From contig JACTAT010000056.1 of the NCBI GenBank assembly GCA_014526335.1, positions 594,968-658,967 on the forward strand: a stretch of DNA of 64,000 bases, read 5' to 3'. The DNA is from Chrysaora quinquecirrha (lineage: Eukaryota > Cnidaria > Scyphozoa > Semaeostomeae > Pelagiidae). A program made the position numbers and the translations under genes. Of the stretch, positions 46,161-57,389 are shown in pieces (position 1 is the stretch's first letter; every line of letters starts with the position of its first letter). Under the pieces are notes generated by a model. That model saw nothing but the letters and a program-made list of their open reading frames with translations, was not told the DNA's origin and searched no databases.

Positions 46161-47439
46161 AAGTTGAAAGTTTCCTCGGTGTATAATAAGTTTTGTCTGA
46201 TCACGGGAGGGTCGGGGGCGGTAGGATCCGAATTTAAAGATATAAGGATGACGGAATATTGAGTTTTTTCAAAAACAGATGAAGGACGGATGGATGATGG
46301 TACCTATGTTACACCTTTTAACCTTCCTCACAAGGACAATTAAGATCGAAAATTGTATAGGTATGATTCGGATTTTATATGGTTGATAAGCAATGTTTTT
46401 TGACGTGCTAAACAATCAAACAATTTGACAAGTAACTTTCAAATGTTTGACATAGAACATTTGATGATTCGGCCTTATTTTATATGTTATGCAAGTCTGA
46501 TTTATGGAAAAACAATTGCAGATTACAGGAATCAAGTCCTTCAAAATAAAAAAGATCCACGCACAACACCTGGCAGCAGAATCTTTGAATAACTCTGTAA
46601 TCTTTGCAGAGTTTTAGAAAATACAGGCTAGGTCAGTATTAATTTTTATTGAATGAATTAAGCTGTAAAACAGCGAAGAATCATTTCTCGTATACTCGTA
46701 TCATTTGCATCTGTCAAACCCTCTGCCTACGTTCTGTGTTTACTAATCTTTTTCAGAAGAACATTTTTCCATGTCATGAGAAAGTTGTTAGCCAATGTAA
46801 CGGCATTGTCTAAAGAATGAAATGTCAAGAGACTGAAAGTCATGGAAGCGGTTTGATGAGTTTTGGAAGACATGGAGACCTGCAACCTCGTTCCCAGGGC
46901 GTTTTGAAAATCCCTTCAAACGAGGTAGAGAGATACGAACCCCTTTTCTTCCTCAGTTGTTGAAGAGCCTGGTAATTGAAATTCCTATCAGGGCTGGTTT
47001 CAATGTCGTTTCTTAGTGGAAAAATTAAAAATGTCTTCCACTAGCTTTGTAAAGAGCGAGAAGGCAATGTTTTTACTTTTGCATCCAAAAACATGAGCGA
47101 ATAATAAATACTCTGGCTGCATAACGAAAACAACATTCGCATTTGTACAGAGCCAGGTTTGGTAGGGGGAATTCTTTATCTAGACCTAGCTTCACACAAC
47201 ATCATCAAGCATGATTTTGGCTCTCCCCAACAGTGACCAAACGTTGCCAGGTTTTGGCAAGGACTAATTTCGAGCCTTTTCTTCCTTAAGCAGCCAATAC
47301 GTTGTTGTTGTTGCTCAAAGATGTTGTGGTTGTCTGCAAAGAGTATAACGAATATATTAAGTCTATATAAATTCCATTCTGAAGCAAGCAGCAGTTGAGT
47401 CGTTTTCGCACAAGTGTAGTAAGTCTCAAGAGCAGCTTG
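46161..47439. other. intergenic, no gene seen
   Basis: Right flank of the satellite. It includes a repeat fragment at 46385-46475 (CAATGTTTTTTGACGTGC and AAATGTTTGACATAGAACAT). No supported exon. Confidence 0.4.
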
Positions 47440-47720
47440 ACTGTGGCCAAACGATCAAGCATTGTTTGTCGAACATTTGAAACTTCCTTTAAAAACAATG
47501 TTTGGCCGTTTCATCACGTTATAAAACATTGCTCGCGAGGAGAACTCACTCAACAATGCTTCTGAACAAAAATTGTTTGAACTTCAGAAACTTTCTATGG
47601 CTGTATCAGCATAAAATGTGTGACGGGCAATGCTTTGTGACATGGCCAAACTGTCAAACAATGTCATTAACGAACTACTTTCAAAAGTTGTACCAATAAT
47701 GTTTGATGATTTTGCCAGGG
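47440..47720. mobile_element. MITE with GGCCAAACGATCAAGCATTG ends
   Basis: Left GGCCAAACGATCAAGCATTG, right AATGTTTGATGATTTTGCCA then GGGCC; several internal copies of the same words. Most complete member of the family also seen at 3228, 12925, 18285 and 46385. Confidence 0.6.
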
Positions 47721-47759
47721 CCTTACCAAAATAAAATCATTTACAGCAGCAACGAGAAC

Positions 47760-47945
47760 AATAATTATAATAACAGTGAACATAATGATATTAATATTAA
47801 TGAAAATAGTAGTAGTAATAATAATAATAGTGATGATGATGATGATGATGATGATGATTATGATGATGATGTTAATGAATTTAATGATGATGATGAACAC
47901 AAAACAGAGAGCAACAACAACAACGACAACAAGAATAAATCTACA
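47760..47945. repeat. AAT/GAT/AAC microsatellite
   Basis: Compound triplet array: AAT/ATT, then GAT, then AAC. No coding. Confidence 0.9.
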
Positions 47946-48009
47946 AGCAACCTTCTCATTAGCCTCCAGGTAGACTTAATACATGACTCCCGCTATTTGC
48001 AAACAGCAA

Positions 48010-48235
48010 CAACAATAGTTTCCGCAAAAGATGGCCGCCGTTTCTGTCAATACCTTGTTTTTCATAAGGTTTTACGAAGGGAATTCTGGGAATAATTTCC
48101 TTACCTACAAATTCAACGTCTGCAGCTATGTAAAATACGTAACTAACGAAATTATTCCCAGAATTCCTTTCGAAAATCCTTAATGAAAACAGTAGGCAAA
48201 AACGGCGGCCATCTTTTGCGGAAGCGTCTATTACA
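48010..48235. mobile_element. foldback element, about 225 bp
   Basis: TTCCGCAAAAGATGGCCGCC faces GGCGGCCATCTTTTGCGGAA; GGGAATTCTGGGAATAATTT faces its complement near 48158. Arms of about 85 bp. Confidence 0.8.
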
Positions 48236-49019
48236 ACCACAACAACCCTACAGCTGTTTGCTCAGGGTGGTTTGAGCGTCCAGCATAGACTCAATCTCAA
48301 TAACGTTAACATGGACCCTTTTAAATAAGTCTTGCCTCTAACATTCAACTGTTAGTTCTCTTTCTGTTTCGATGAATTGAGGCTGCACGCTGGCTGCATT
48401 CCTAATTCCTAACAGCAACAACCAAATGATTTGACAACACATAACAACGCTTCATTAGGATTGCCTTTAAACATTTCAAGCCACTGATAAGCAGACTCAT
48501 TAAATGAAACGTCCCCCTAATAGGATATAGCCACAAATCTGTTTCCTAATTAGAGCTGGATGAGGACTATTTCCGTTTATTGATCGTTTATTGTTTCTTC
48601 GTATTGCTGATCGCACGCAAAATGTCCGCAAACTTCCCTCGACATTTCCTAAATTAAAACTGTTTCCAAGAGAAGAAATGACTCATTTATATACCGTATT
48701 ACCTCGAATAAGCACCCTCCTTCGAATCAGCGCACCCCCGTTCGATGGAGCTATCCATCAGGTTTGCCCCCGGAAACTCCTGTGATAGTGTATGTGCAAG
48801 CCCCTGATTGAAGGAATCAAATAACACCCTTTGCTAGATGCTGCAAAACGCCCAGGGGGGAACTCATTAACTTTCAATAGGGGGGTTCGTGCCACTATTT
48901 CCTTGTAGACCCTAAATATTGAGTCAAATGTTTTGGGGACCCCAAATATTACTATTTATTTTTGGACACCTAAAACGTTTTATCGGGTTTAGCCATCAGT
49001 TTCATGACAATTTTCAATT

Positions 49020-49376
49020 TACACGTTTTTTTATAAGGAACACCTTTATAAGGAACTCGAGGCTGAAAATTCCCAAAAAATTAAGGAACAAGGAACTGTC
49101 GAGGCTCGGATGAAAAACTAAGAGACTCTTTTTTAAAGAACAAGACGGTTTGTACGAAAAAGGAACAGAAGTACAATATATTTCCCGTCGTTCTTCCCCA
49201 AAAGGCTCCATTAATACTTAAAGTTAGAAATGATGAATAGTTTATATGAATTTGCTGTAAAAATTAGTATTTATACATGTCCCACGACAAGGAACAGTAA
49301 ACCTTCAGTCTCATTTTGTTGAAAAATTAAGGAACTCAAGCCTCAACTCAGACCAAAGGTTCCTTATAAAAAACTA
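49020..49376. mobile_element. TATAAGGAAC-ended element
   Basis: Left TACACGTTTTTTTATAAGGA then ACACC; right AAAGGTTCCTTATAAAAAAC. About 355 bp; same family as 3792-4180 and 32274-32588. Confidence 0.65.
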
Positions 49377-49454
49377 GACTTATTACCTTCCTCCCACTCT
49401 TTCGGAAACAGCTTCTAACAACTACAACAACATACAGCTGTTTCCTCAGAGTGG

Positions 49455-50046
49455 GACTCATAATCTTTTAGTCAAAAAGTCGTGCTGATATGCCAACTTT
49501 TTGGCATATCCAATCAGAATGCAGAACGGCCCAAATCAAAAGCTGTGATTGGCTGATCTATTCCTCCCACGTTTTCTGTCTCAAGTTTCGACAATGGCCG
49601 CCGAGCTTCAATCAGCTTAGCAACAGCTTTTTCGGGTCAGAAAAGACAACCTGACCCCTATATATGCATAAACCCCATATTTAAAGTTAATAAAAAGATC
49701 ATTTTTGGTACTAGTTATTTCGTTTTTCATGTTCGAGAACAAAAAGTACAAATTTAGAGAGGTTTTAGGGTCGGCAGTCAAATCAAATTTTAGGCCGCTC
49801 AGATGCCATGGCTTTCTCGCGTTGGAAAAGAGGAATAAATGAATTTGGATGCATTTTTAACTCAGAAAAAGTTAGGACAAGCATTTTTCTTTGTACTGAT
49901 GATTTTTTTTGGATGCTACACACCGAAAAATACAAATTTGAAGACGTTTTAGGGTCAGTAGTCGGGAAAATTTCTTAGGCCATTCTTCGCACCAGAACGA
50001 GGTTCGTCAAAATTAGCACGACTTTTTGACTGAAAGTTTATGAGTC
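49455..50046. mobile_element. TIR element, 592 bp
   Basis: About 32-bp inverted ends: GACTCATAATCTTTTAGTCA on the left, TGACTGAAAGTTTATGAGTC on the right, extending inward through AAAAGTCGTGCT/AGCACGACTTTT. Inside is a direct repeat around GTTTTAGGGTCGGCAGTC (49766) and GTTTTAGGGTCAGTAGTC (49946). No transposase. Confidence 0.8.
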
Positions 50047-51210
50047 GTAGTTGGAGCGGGGTGGTGTAGTGTGGAGGAGCGTAGACTACGACGAATGTAA
50101 TAAGTCTATCAGGTATCTTGGTCAATAGCTACTTAGACCAGCTAAATGCCAAAAAAACTTATGTCAAGCTGCAGATGTCGCGAGAGGTATCGCTGCCACT
50201 GCTAATTACTGCAACCTGAAATCTGTTGACTTCTGGCCGAGAAGCAATGCAGGTGCTAGGTACGTATGCTTCGTAAATTACCTTTAACTTGACAATTAGG
50301 CCATTTTATGCAGCAGTTCCAAGACACAAGTTTATTCCGGCCGATGCTTTCCCATCGATAGGTCCCAGGAGAGTGTGACTCGCGGGATTATTTATTCTAC
50401 AATACCTCCGAATGAATTCCAGCCCCAGCGTATTAAATTTTACCACAAGATAATATCTCTGAAGAAACACTATTTAAATAAAAATGTTGAGCATATTTTC
50501 TGTTTTTTAGACCCATTTTTACTACTTAACCACATTGTTACTAGTTGCAATCTCCTTTGTTAACACGGAATGGTGGACCTTTGGAGAAGGACATTAAGAA
50601 ATAGACTTGGGGCAAGTCTACATTGTTACCAATTTATGATCTGTAACCAGATAAAATTTGCAACGATCATCTTGGTTGATCACCACTAAACTCGAAGGAA
50701 TCGAACGGCAATTCACTCCGTGGAATCTCGTATACCCTATTCATATTGTTTCTATAGAAAATCTTTAGAAATCTGATTTGGAATTCTGGAACGTCAACCG
50801 TGAATTGAAATTGTTACTATCATTCCTTGAGGGGCCCAAGTACTCTTAGGGAGTGTTCTTCTAAACCAATTCTTTTTTCGGTAGCCTTATTTTTCGTATA
50901 GTGTTTTTCGAAGCCATTCTTCTGAGAACGGAGGGTTTGGAGCTCTCCGAAACCTTCTGCCATCAAAAGCAGGTTTCCGACACTTTCTAGAGATTCATGT
51001 TTGAAGTATTTCGAAAAAGACTTCCATTTTATTAGTTGCCAGGAGGCATCCCACGACTGGATCTGGGGACGAGGCTAGCAAGAATTTTGGCGCGAAAATG
51101 ACTGACTTTGCAACAAACTTTGTAAAATCTCAGAACCTTATTCGCTTTGATTTTCACGTCCATTTTCGCACACAAGCCGAAACCTGTTTTTCGCGCCACT
51201 TTGATTTCCC
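50047..51210. other. intergenic, no gene seen
   Basis: Only short frames without splice support. A GAATTTTGGCGCGAAA word near 51081 also occurs near 5480. Confidence 0.35.
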
Positions 51211-51214
51211 CGCA

Positions 51215-51257
51215 CCAATCAAAACAGGTTAAACATTTCTTCGCGTGGTGTATAAAA
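51215..51257 (+). promoter_or_regulatory. possible CCAAT/TATA core promoter
   Basis: CCAAT at 51215-51219 and TATAAAA at 51251-51257, 31 bp apart in the right order for a plus-strand promoter. Downstream frames are short and unrecognised, so any transcript is unknown. Could be chance in AT-rich sequence. Confidence 0.2.
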
Positions 51258-52352
51258 ACAAGCTGCTTTCAAGAGAAAACTAACTAAAAACAAGAATTCA
51301 ATTTTGAGAAAGAAATAACTTCTCTTCACCGTGCAGTTTTTTCTCACGTTGTATATACAAAAGATTTGCAACTTAAATCTTGTACATTACATATTCTGCA
51401 CGCTTAATATTAAATTTGTAAATTTAAAAGTGTGCTATATTTACTCATATTTACAATTTCCATATAACATAACGTGTGTACACTACTCTACAAACAAGGC
51501 GGGAACTGTTTAACATTGTTGCAGGCTGATCATACCCATTTAAGAGTCTCATTTAAAAGGCAGGTACACGCCGTTTTAATACGAAACAATTTCATGATAA
51601 ATACACCTTTTCGACGGACGGTGCGATTATGGAAAATTTTTAAAATTTCTGGATAGAGAGTTTTGGATAGAGAGTTTTCTAAGTCTTATTCGTATTATAC
51701 AGCCAAAGTCTTGGTGAAAATTTTTATTAGGCCTATCTAAAAGCCAGCATAACTGATTTTGTAAGCATTCAAAGCTTACAATGTTATATAAAAGGGCTTT
51801 GACCATTTGGGATTGAAAAGCTTCACCACGAGAAAATTTTCATGAGGTCTATTAGCTTATAACATGAAAAAAATCGAGAAACCGTTTTACCATTGAATCG
51901 CACACACTTGAGAAACAGTGCCTCTAGACTATGCCGCTTGGTAGCTATTTTCTGTTTTGGAACGAAAAAATCAGTTCTAACCTGATGAGGCACAGCCAGC
52001 TATGAGAAAGTCAAGATGCGGCACATTATAACCCAGACTTCTGCTTTCATCTTTCATCGGGATTTTCGTATAATTTAGTCATTAACAGTTAAAAATGGCT
52101 TCGAGGAAAATGATCACATGCCAGGATCAAATTTGATTGGCTAATAACTAAATGAAATAAGCGATTCCGCAGTTTCATGCGCCATTATGGATTGGCAAAA
52201 ATGGCGGCCCACGGCAACAACAAATTTATTGGGGCCGTCAATTCATTAGTCAATAACTCGCAATAGAATCAATTATTTTTTCGAACTTTTAGAGGCAATT
52301 ATTAAAATGGGCCTGCAGACATTGCCTTCATAAGACAGGCGGCTATTACTAA

Positions 52353-53005
52353 AATGGGGAACGTCGGGGAACGACGGGGAACGTCGGGGAACGACGGGGA
52401 ACGTCGGGGAACGACGGGGAACGACGGGGAACGTCGGGGAACGACGGGGAACGGCGGGGAACGACATGGGAACGGCGGGGAATGACGGGGAACGTCTGGG
52501 AACGACGGGGAACGGCGGGGAACGACATGGGAACGGCGGGGAATGACGGGGAACGTCGAGGAACGACATGGGAACGTCGGGGAACGGCGGGGAACGACAT
52601 GGGAACGGCGGGGAATGACGGGGAACGTCGGGGAACGACATGGGAATGGCGGGGAATGGCGGGGAACGACATGGGAATGGCGGGGAATGACGGGGAACGT
52701 CGGGGAACGGCATGGGAACGACGGGGAACGTCGGGGAACGGCATGGGAACGGCGGGGAATGACGGGAACGTCTGGGGACGGGGAAATGGGAACGACATGG
52801 GAACGGGGAATGACGAGGAACAGTGGGGAACGACATGGAAACAAATTGGGAACGGCGGGGAATGACGACGAACGGCGGGGAACGGTGGGGAACGACATGG
52901 GAACGGCGGGGATTGATGAGGAATGGTGGGGAATGACGGGGAACGACACGGGAACGGCGGGGAACGACATGGAAATGGCAGGGAACGGCGGGGAACGACG
53001 GAGAA
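52353..53005. repeat. GGGGAACGNC minisatellite, left arm
   Basis: Runs of 10-11-bp units GGGGAACGAC, GGGGAACGTC, GGGGAACGGC with ATGGGAACGGC and GGGGAATGAC variants. Open frames on both strands (VPRRSP/GNDGERR-type repeats) reflect the repeat. Confidence 0.95.
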
Positions 53006-53721
53006 CGGAAGTGCAGGAAGGACAGGAGGACCAACAGAAGTGGGACAGAAAGAAACAGCGACGCCTCCACCCTCTTCAGGAAAAATGTTGATTTGTGTTT
53101 GCTACCTATAATACTCGGAAGGCTAGGTGAACGAAACATTGTATGTCTTACTTATAAATTTTACTTCACAAAGCTAACCCCTGCAAATGTAACCCTTCAG
53201 CAAAGGAATTAAGCTACAATTTTAGTGGGCGTGTGTTTGTTTAATCTACATAATCGTGATTCTTGATTACCATTGAAATATGCCATTTTAGCATTTTCTT
53301 TCTCAAGGAGAACAAACAAGGGATTTTGCTTACGAAATTCTCACGAATTTGTCGCTTAGAAATCACTGCTAAATTTAAACATGATTTAAATAGAGTAAGA
53401 AACCCCGAATTTCACATTTTGAATGCTTCATGGAAACAATGAATTAACAATTTGAATCTTCTCCATTTTACATTAAAATTGCTTGTAGTGCTGTCATGAT
53501 GTTATTAAATGATTCTTTGTTATGATGATCGGCAATAGATAAATCTAATTTTATAGTTGAGGGCAGATTTTTGGGATACTGAGAGACGTTCAGAAATCGT
53601 CTTTATAAGTTTAACAGTCTATTGTTATTATTATTATTAAATATTATTTATACACGATAAAAACCCTTCAGCATATATATAAAAAATCTACTTACAATTT
53701 AAAATATTAAAATCAAATTAA

Positions 53722-53785
53722 AACCCTAATTCTAAGTCTAACCCCTCAGTCTAAAACCCTAAGTCTAACCCTAATCCTACGGGGC
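53722..53785. repeat. CCCTAA-like tract in the foldback spacer
   Basis: AACCCTAATTCTAAGTCTAA ... AAACCCTAAGTCTAACCCTA: imperfect telomere-like words, in the opposite orientation to the tract at 27036-27175. Confidence 0.5.
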
Positions 53786-54459
53786 ATTTTTTATGTAACA
53801 TAGCCGGGGGTTTCCCCCTCCATAACTGTTAAACTTATAAAGACGATTTCTGAACGTCTCTCAGAATCCCAAAAATCTGCCCTCAACTATAAAATTAGAT
53901 TTATCTATTTTCGATTATAAGAACAAAGAATCATTTAATAACACCATGACAGCGCTACAAGCAATTTTAATGTAAAATGGAGAAGATTCAAATTGTTAAT
54001 TCATTTCCATGAAGCATTCAAAATGTGAAATTAGGGGTTTCTTACTCTATTTAAATCATGTTTAAATTTAGCAGTGATTTCTAAGCGACAAATTCGTGAA
54101 AATTTCGTAAGCGAAATTCCTTGTTTGTTCGCCTTGAGAAAGAAAATGCTAAAATGGCATATTTCAATGGTAATCAAGAATCACGATTATGTAGATTAAA
54201 CAAACACACGCCCACTAAAATTGTAGCTTAATTCCTTTTGCTGAAGGGTTACATTTGCAGGGGTTAGTTTTGTGAAGTAAAATTTATAAGTAAGACATAC
54301 AATGTTTCGTTTACCTAGCCTTCCGAGTATTATAGGTAGCAAACACAAATCAACATTTTTTCCTGAAGAGGGTGGAGGCGTCTCTGTTTCTTTTTATTTG
54401 TTGTTACTAGTTCTGTGCCACTTCTGTTGGTCCTCCTGTCCTTCCTGCACTTCCGTTCT

Positions 54460-55042
54460 CCTTCATTACCCGATGTTCCCCGTCACTCCCCCCGTTCCCG
54501 TGTCGTTGCACGTCATTCCCCGCCATTTCTCTTCATTCCCCGCCATTCCCAATTTGTTTCCATGTCGTTCCCCACTGTTCCTCGTCATTCCCCGCCGTTC
54601 CCATGCCGTTCCCCAACATTCCCAGCCGTTCCCATGCCGTTCCCTGACATTCCACGCCATTCCCATGCCGTTCTTCGTCATTCCCCACTGTTCCCATGTC
54701 ATTCCTCGCCGTTCCCAATTCGTTCCCATGTAGTTCCCCGCCGTTCCTCGTCATTCCCTGCCGTTCCCATGCCGTTCCCGTCATTCCATGCCATTCCCAT
54801 GTCGTTCCCTGCCGTTCCCCGTCATTCCCCGCCGTTCCCCTGTCGTTCCCCGCCGTTCCCCGACGTTCCCCATCATTCCCCGCCGTTCCCATGTCGTTCC
54901 CCGCCGTTCCCCGACGTTCCCCGACGTTCCCCGCCGTTCCCCGACGTTCCCTGTCATTCCCCGCCGTTCCCATGTCGTTCCCCGCCGTTCCCGACGTTCC
55001 CCGTCGTTCCCCGACGTTCCCCGTCGTTCCCCGACGTTCCCC
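54460..55042. repeat. GNCGTTCCCC minisatellite, right arm
   Basis: Reverse-complement counterpart of the 52353-53005 minisatellite. More decayed at its inner side (54460-54780), purer near the outer end. Confidence 0.95.
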
Positions 55043-55099
55043 ATTTTAGTAATAGCCTAAGACAGGCCATTAAAATACTACGACAAATAGAAGACAAAT

Positions 55100-55944
55100 A
55101 GATTTTGTGATTAAGTTAAGTATATCAATTTTCCCTAAAAGGCAACGTGAATTCCTCATTAGAACCATTACAAAAGTTATTTGCTCGTAATTAGCGATTC
55201 TAGACCATATGCCAAACTAAACGCAAATATCGTTCAAAGGTAAAGTAACCTGGGGTCATTTTCCAGAGATCATGGACATTGGCTGCGCCATATAAGGAGG
55301 CAGAAAGGGGTCGGGTTAGTGGGAAAAAATTTTACACGCGCGTTTTCAACGCGTTTTTTTTTTGTTAGGAACCTAAAATAAGAGTGAAAGTTCCTTATAC
55401 TGTTCCTTGTTGCGAGATATAATTTTTACAGCAAATTCATACAATGTTCATCTTCTAACTTAAGATAAATAGAGTCACTGCCTTGTTTTTTACAAAAATG
55501 ATTCTTAAATTTTCATTCCAGCCTTGATGGTTTCTTGAAGTTCCTTAATTTTGTTTCAGAATTTTCAGCCTCATAGGTGTATTAGAGCTTTCTGCATAAG
55601 AGCATATATTTTGAAACTTGTTCACATTCCCCTGTCAGCCTGTCAGTCACAAGTGAGGTTTGCCCCTAGTTAACCTTGATAAAGGCCTGGCGTCAGTAGG
55701 GGGGGGGGATTTCGATTCTCGAGTTCTGCTAAGTTCTGTCTGCTACTTTCAATCAAATAATTTCCGTCGAAAGTAATCAAGATTTTAAGGATTGTCATTG
55801 GGGATTGTCATTAAATAACACCACCATTTCCTGAAAGAGCTCTGGCTTTTCAAAATAAAAACAGGGGTTTTTATCCACTTTGGATCCCCGAATGGGGCGT
55901 GGGTTTATCACAAAATTTGGATGGGTCAGTCCTGTACTGAAATT
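55100..55944. other. intergenic with element fragment, no gene seen
   Basis: Holds a TTACACGCGCGTTTTCAACG and TTAGGAACC-containing fragment near 55330-55420 related to the TATAAGGAAC group, and a G run near 55701-55709. No exon-like frame. Confidence 0.4.
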
Positions 55945-56155
55945 CATATACGTATTTTTTTCTAAGAAACTAAAAATTTGACCCAGTACTGAAAACTTGT
56001 CACAGAAATTGCAGACGAAAACATGGGAAATAAAATAAAATTTTTCGCTGTCTGAGGTGAAAATTCCTGCGTTAAAATATTCCAGTACTGGAATTTCTGG
56101 CCATTAGAGGGTCTGGGTTTCTTATAAAGAGTTTCTTATAAAAAAATACGTGTGA
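55945..56155. mobile_element. TTTCTAAGAAAC/TTTCTTATAAA-ended MITE
   Basis: Left ATACGTATTTTTTTCTAAGA, right TTTCTTATAAAAAAATACGT; short form of the TATAAG-ended group, about 210 bp. Confidence 0.6.
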
Positions 56156-56613
56156 TAGCAACAAACCATAATGGTGATAAGGAAATAATAATATTGTTAA
56201 AGGAGATAAAAATCAGGATAATGCTGTAATTATAATTCTGGAAATGCAGATATGATGGAGGATATGCCCGTCAACGAATCTCGACTCGTGAATCTGAAAA
56301 TGAATCTCGATGTGAATTTCAATAAATCTTCACTTGAATATCCGTGAATCTTAAATTGATTACATAGTGAATGGTAATTGTAGATGTGGTAATTAATTTG
56401 CTAATCCGAAAACCTTATCTAATTGCGATGATAATTACTATGATAATGACAATTACAAATGTAATAATTGATTTTCGGATCAACGCCAATTTTGCCTTTC
56501 CTGTAATCTTGTTCCACGTGCGCGTGAAACCAAACACTGTAGGCCAGCACCGCGGCACATGACAGGAGTGACAGGGCCAGTTTTGTCAACTTAAAGCCAA
56601 CATGCCTCTAAAT

Positions 56614-56619
56614 TTTATT
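56614..56619 (-). terminator. poly-A signal AATAAA of the RGM gene
   Basis: AATAAA on the minus strand (TTTATT on plus), about 72 nt downstream of the RGM stop codon; position suits 3'-end formation. Confidence 0.5.
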
Positions 56620-56690
56620 ATAAGTGCTTTGAATAAATTAATACTTAAAAACATTTGCTCAAGTTAAAAACAAGCTTGCTAGACACTAAG

Positions 56691-57389
56691 CTACCTAAAC
56701 ACGAAATTATGCAACAGACAAGTCAGTATTGGTATCACAAATACCAACAAAAACGTCCTTTCTAGCCGTGCAGAGCTGTTTGAAATGATTTGCTTTTTAT
56801 TAGCTTTATTTGAGGTCCTGTCCATATGTTTTAATACAATACTGTTGGATCTTCGGAGCCGTAGTTTAGGGTCCATGTCCACGGCGTCTTGCATAGCTTG
56901 GTATGCAGCTCCCGAAAACATCTTATCGCCCGTGCTTATAAGATCAAAAACGCAAGAATCATAGTAGAAATCAGTAACGTTGGCTATTTTACACAGATAT
57001 ATAGCTTCTGTTTTGCTCATCGCAGGAGAAGATGACCCGAAGACTACACTGTTTGGATGCTCACTGAAAAATCCCTCGTAGTCAATCATCTCAGTTATCG
57101 GACATCCGGTCACACAGAGACCTCGTGATTGACGGACGTAGTTCTCAGGAGCCCGGATATTAAAAGTAAGATATTTTCCAACTTTGCGAACAAGTATTGT
57201 GGTGTTTAAATAACAAATGTAAATTCGTACCCCAGCTCCTCCTGGCTCCATAATCAGGGTTGTTTTACAGCTATCTGGACCAGTTTCGCGTGTTCCGTCC
57301 TTGAAAGTTGCAGGAACGTGGCCGATCTGGGCTTGATAAACTTTCTGTTGTGCACACCCGTGACTGCTTTTCTTTATCAGCACTGTGAT
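56691..57389 (-). CDS. RGM: RGM terminal exon, C-terminal domain and GPI signal
   Basis: Begins ITVLIKKSSHGCAQQKVYQA after acceptor CTTTACAG, phase 0. Includes GLCVTGCP, YLCKIANVTDFYYDSCVFDL, the conserved RGM C-terminal cysteine pattern, and AYQAMQDA. A basic stretch (LRLRRSN) precedes the hydrophobic tail. Stop TAG at 56693-56691. Confidence 0.93.
   Translation of the reverse strand: MTVLIKKSSHGCAQQKVYQAQIGHVPATFKDGTRETGPDSCKTTLIMEPGGAGVRIYICYLNTTILVRKVGKYLTFNIRAPENYVRQSRGLCVTGCPITEMIDYEGFFSEHPNSVVFGSSSPAMSKTEAIYLCKIANVTDFYYDSCVFDLISTGDKMFSGAAYQAMQDAVDMDPKLRLRRSNSIVLKHMDRTSNKANKKQIISNSSARLERTFLLVFVIPILTCLLHNFVFR

Larger units (their letters stand above)
52353..55042. mobile_element. Foldback-like element with minisatellite arms
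   Basis: Left arm about 52353-53618 and right arm about 53824-55042 are inverted copies of about 1.2 kb, with a spacer of about 205 bp. The outer half of each arm is a minisatellite and the inner half is unique sequence. Inner ends are CTTTATAAGTTTAACAGT and ACTGTTAAACTTATAAAG. Just outside, GGCTATTACTAAAATGGGGA and its complement continue the symmetry. Tandem-repeat-built long inverted arms are characteristic of Foldback elements of flies; homology is not claimed. No intact coding region. Confidence 0.8.

Noticed and set aside
52273..53139. Pro/Arg/Ser-rich 288-codon frame and its plus-strand counterparts
   Set aside because: Generated by the 10-bp minisatellite; mirrored in the inverted arm at 54302-55101 and not splice-supported.
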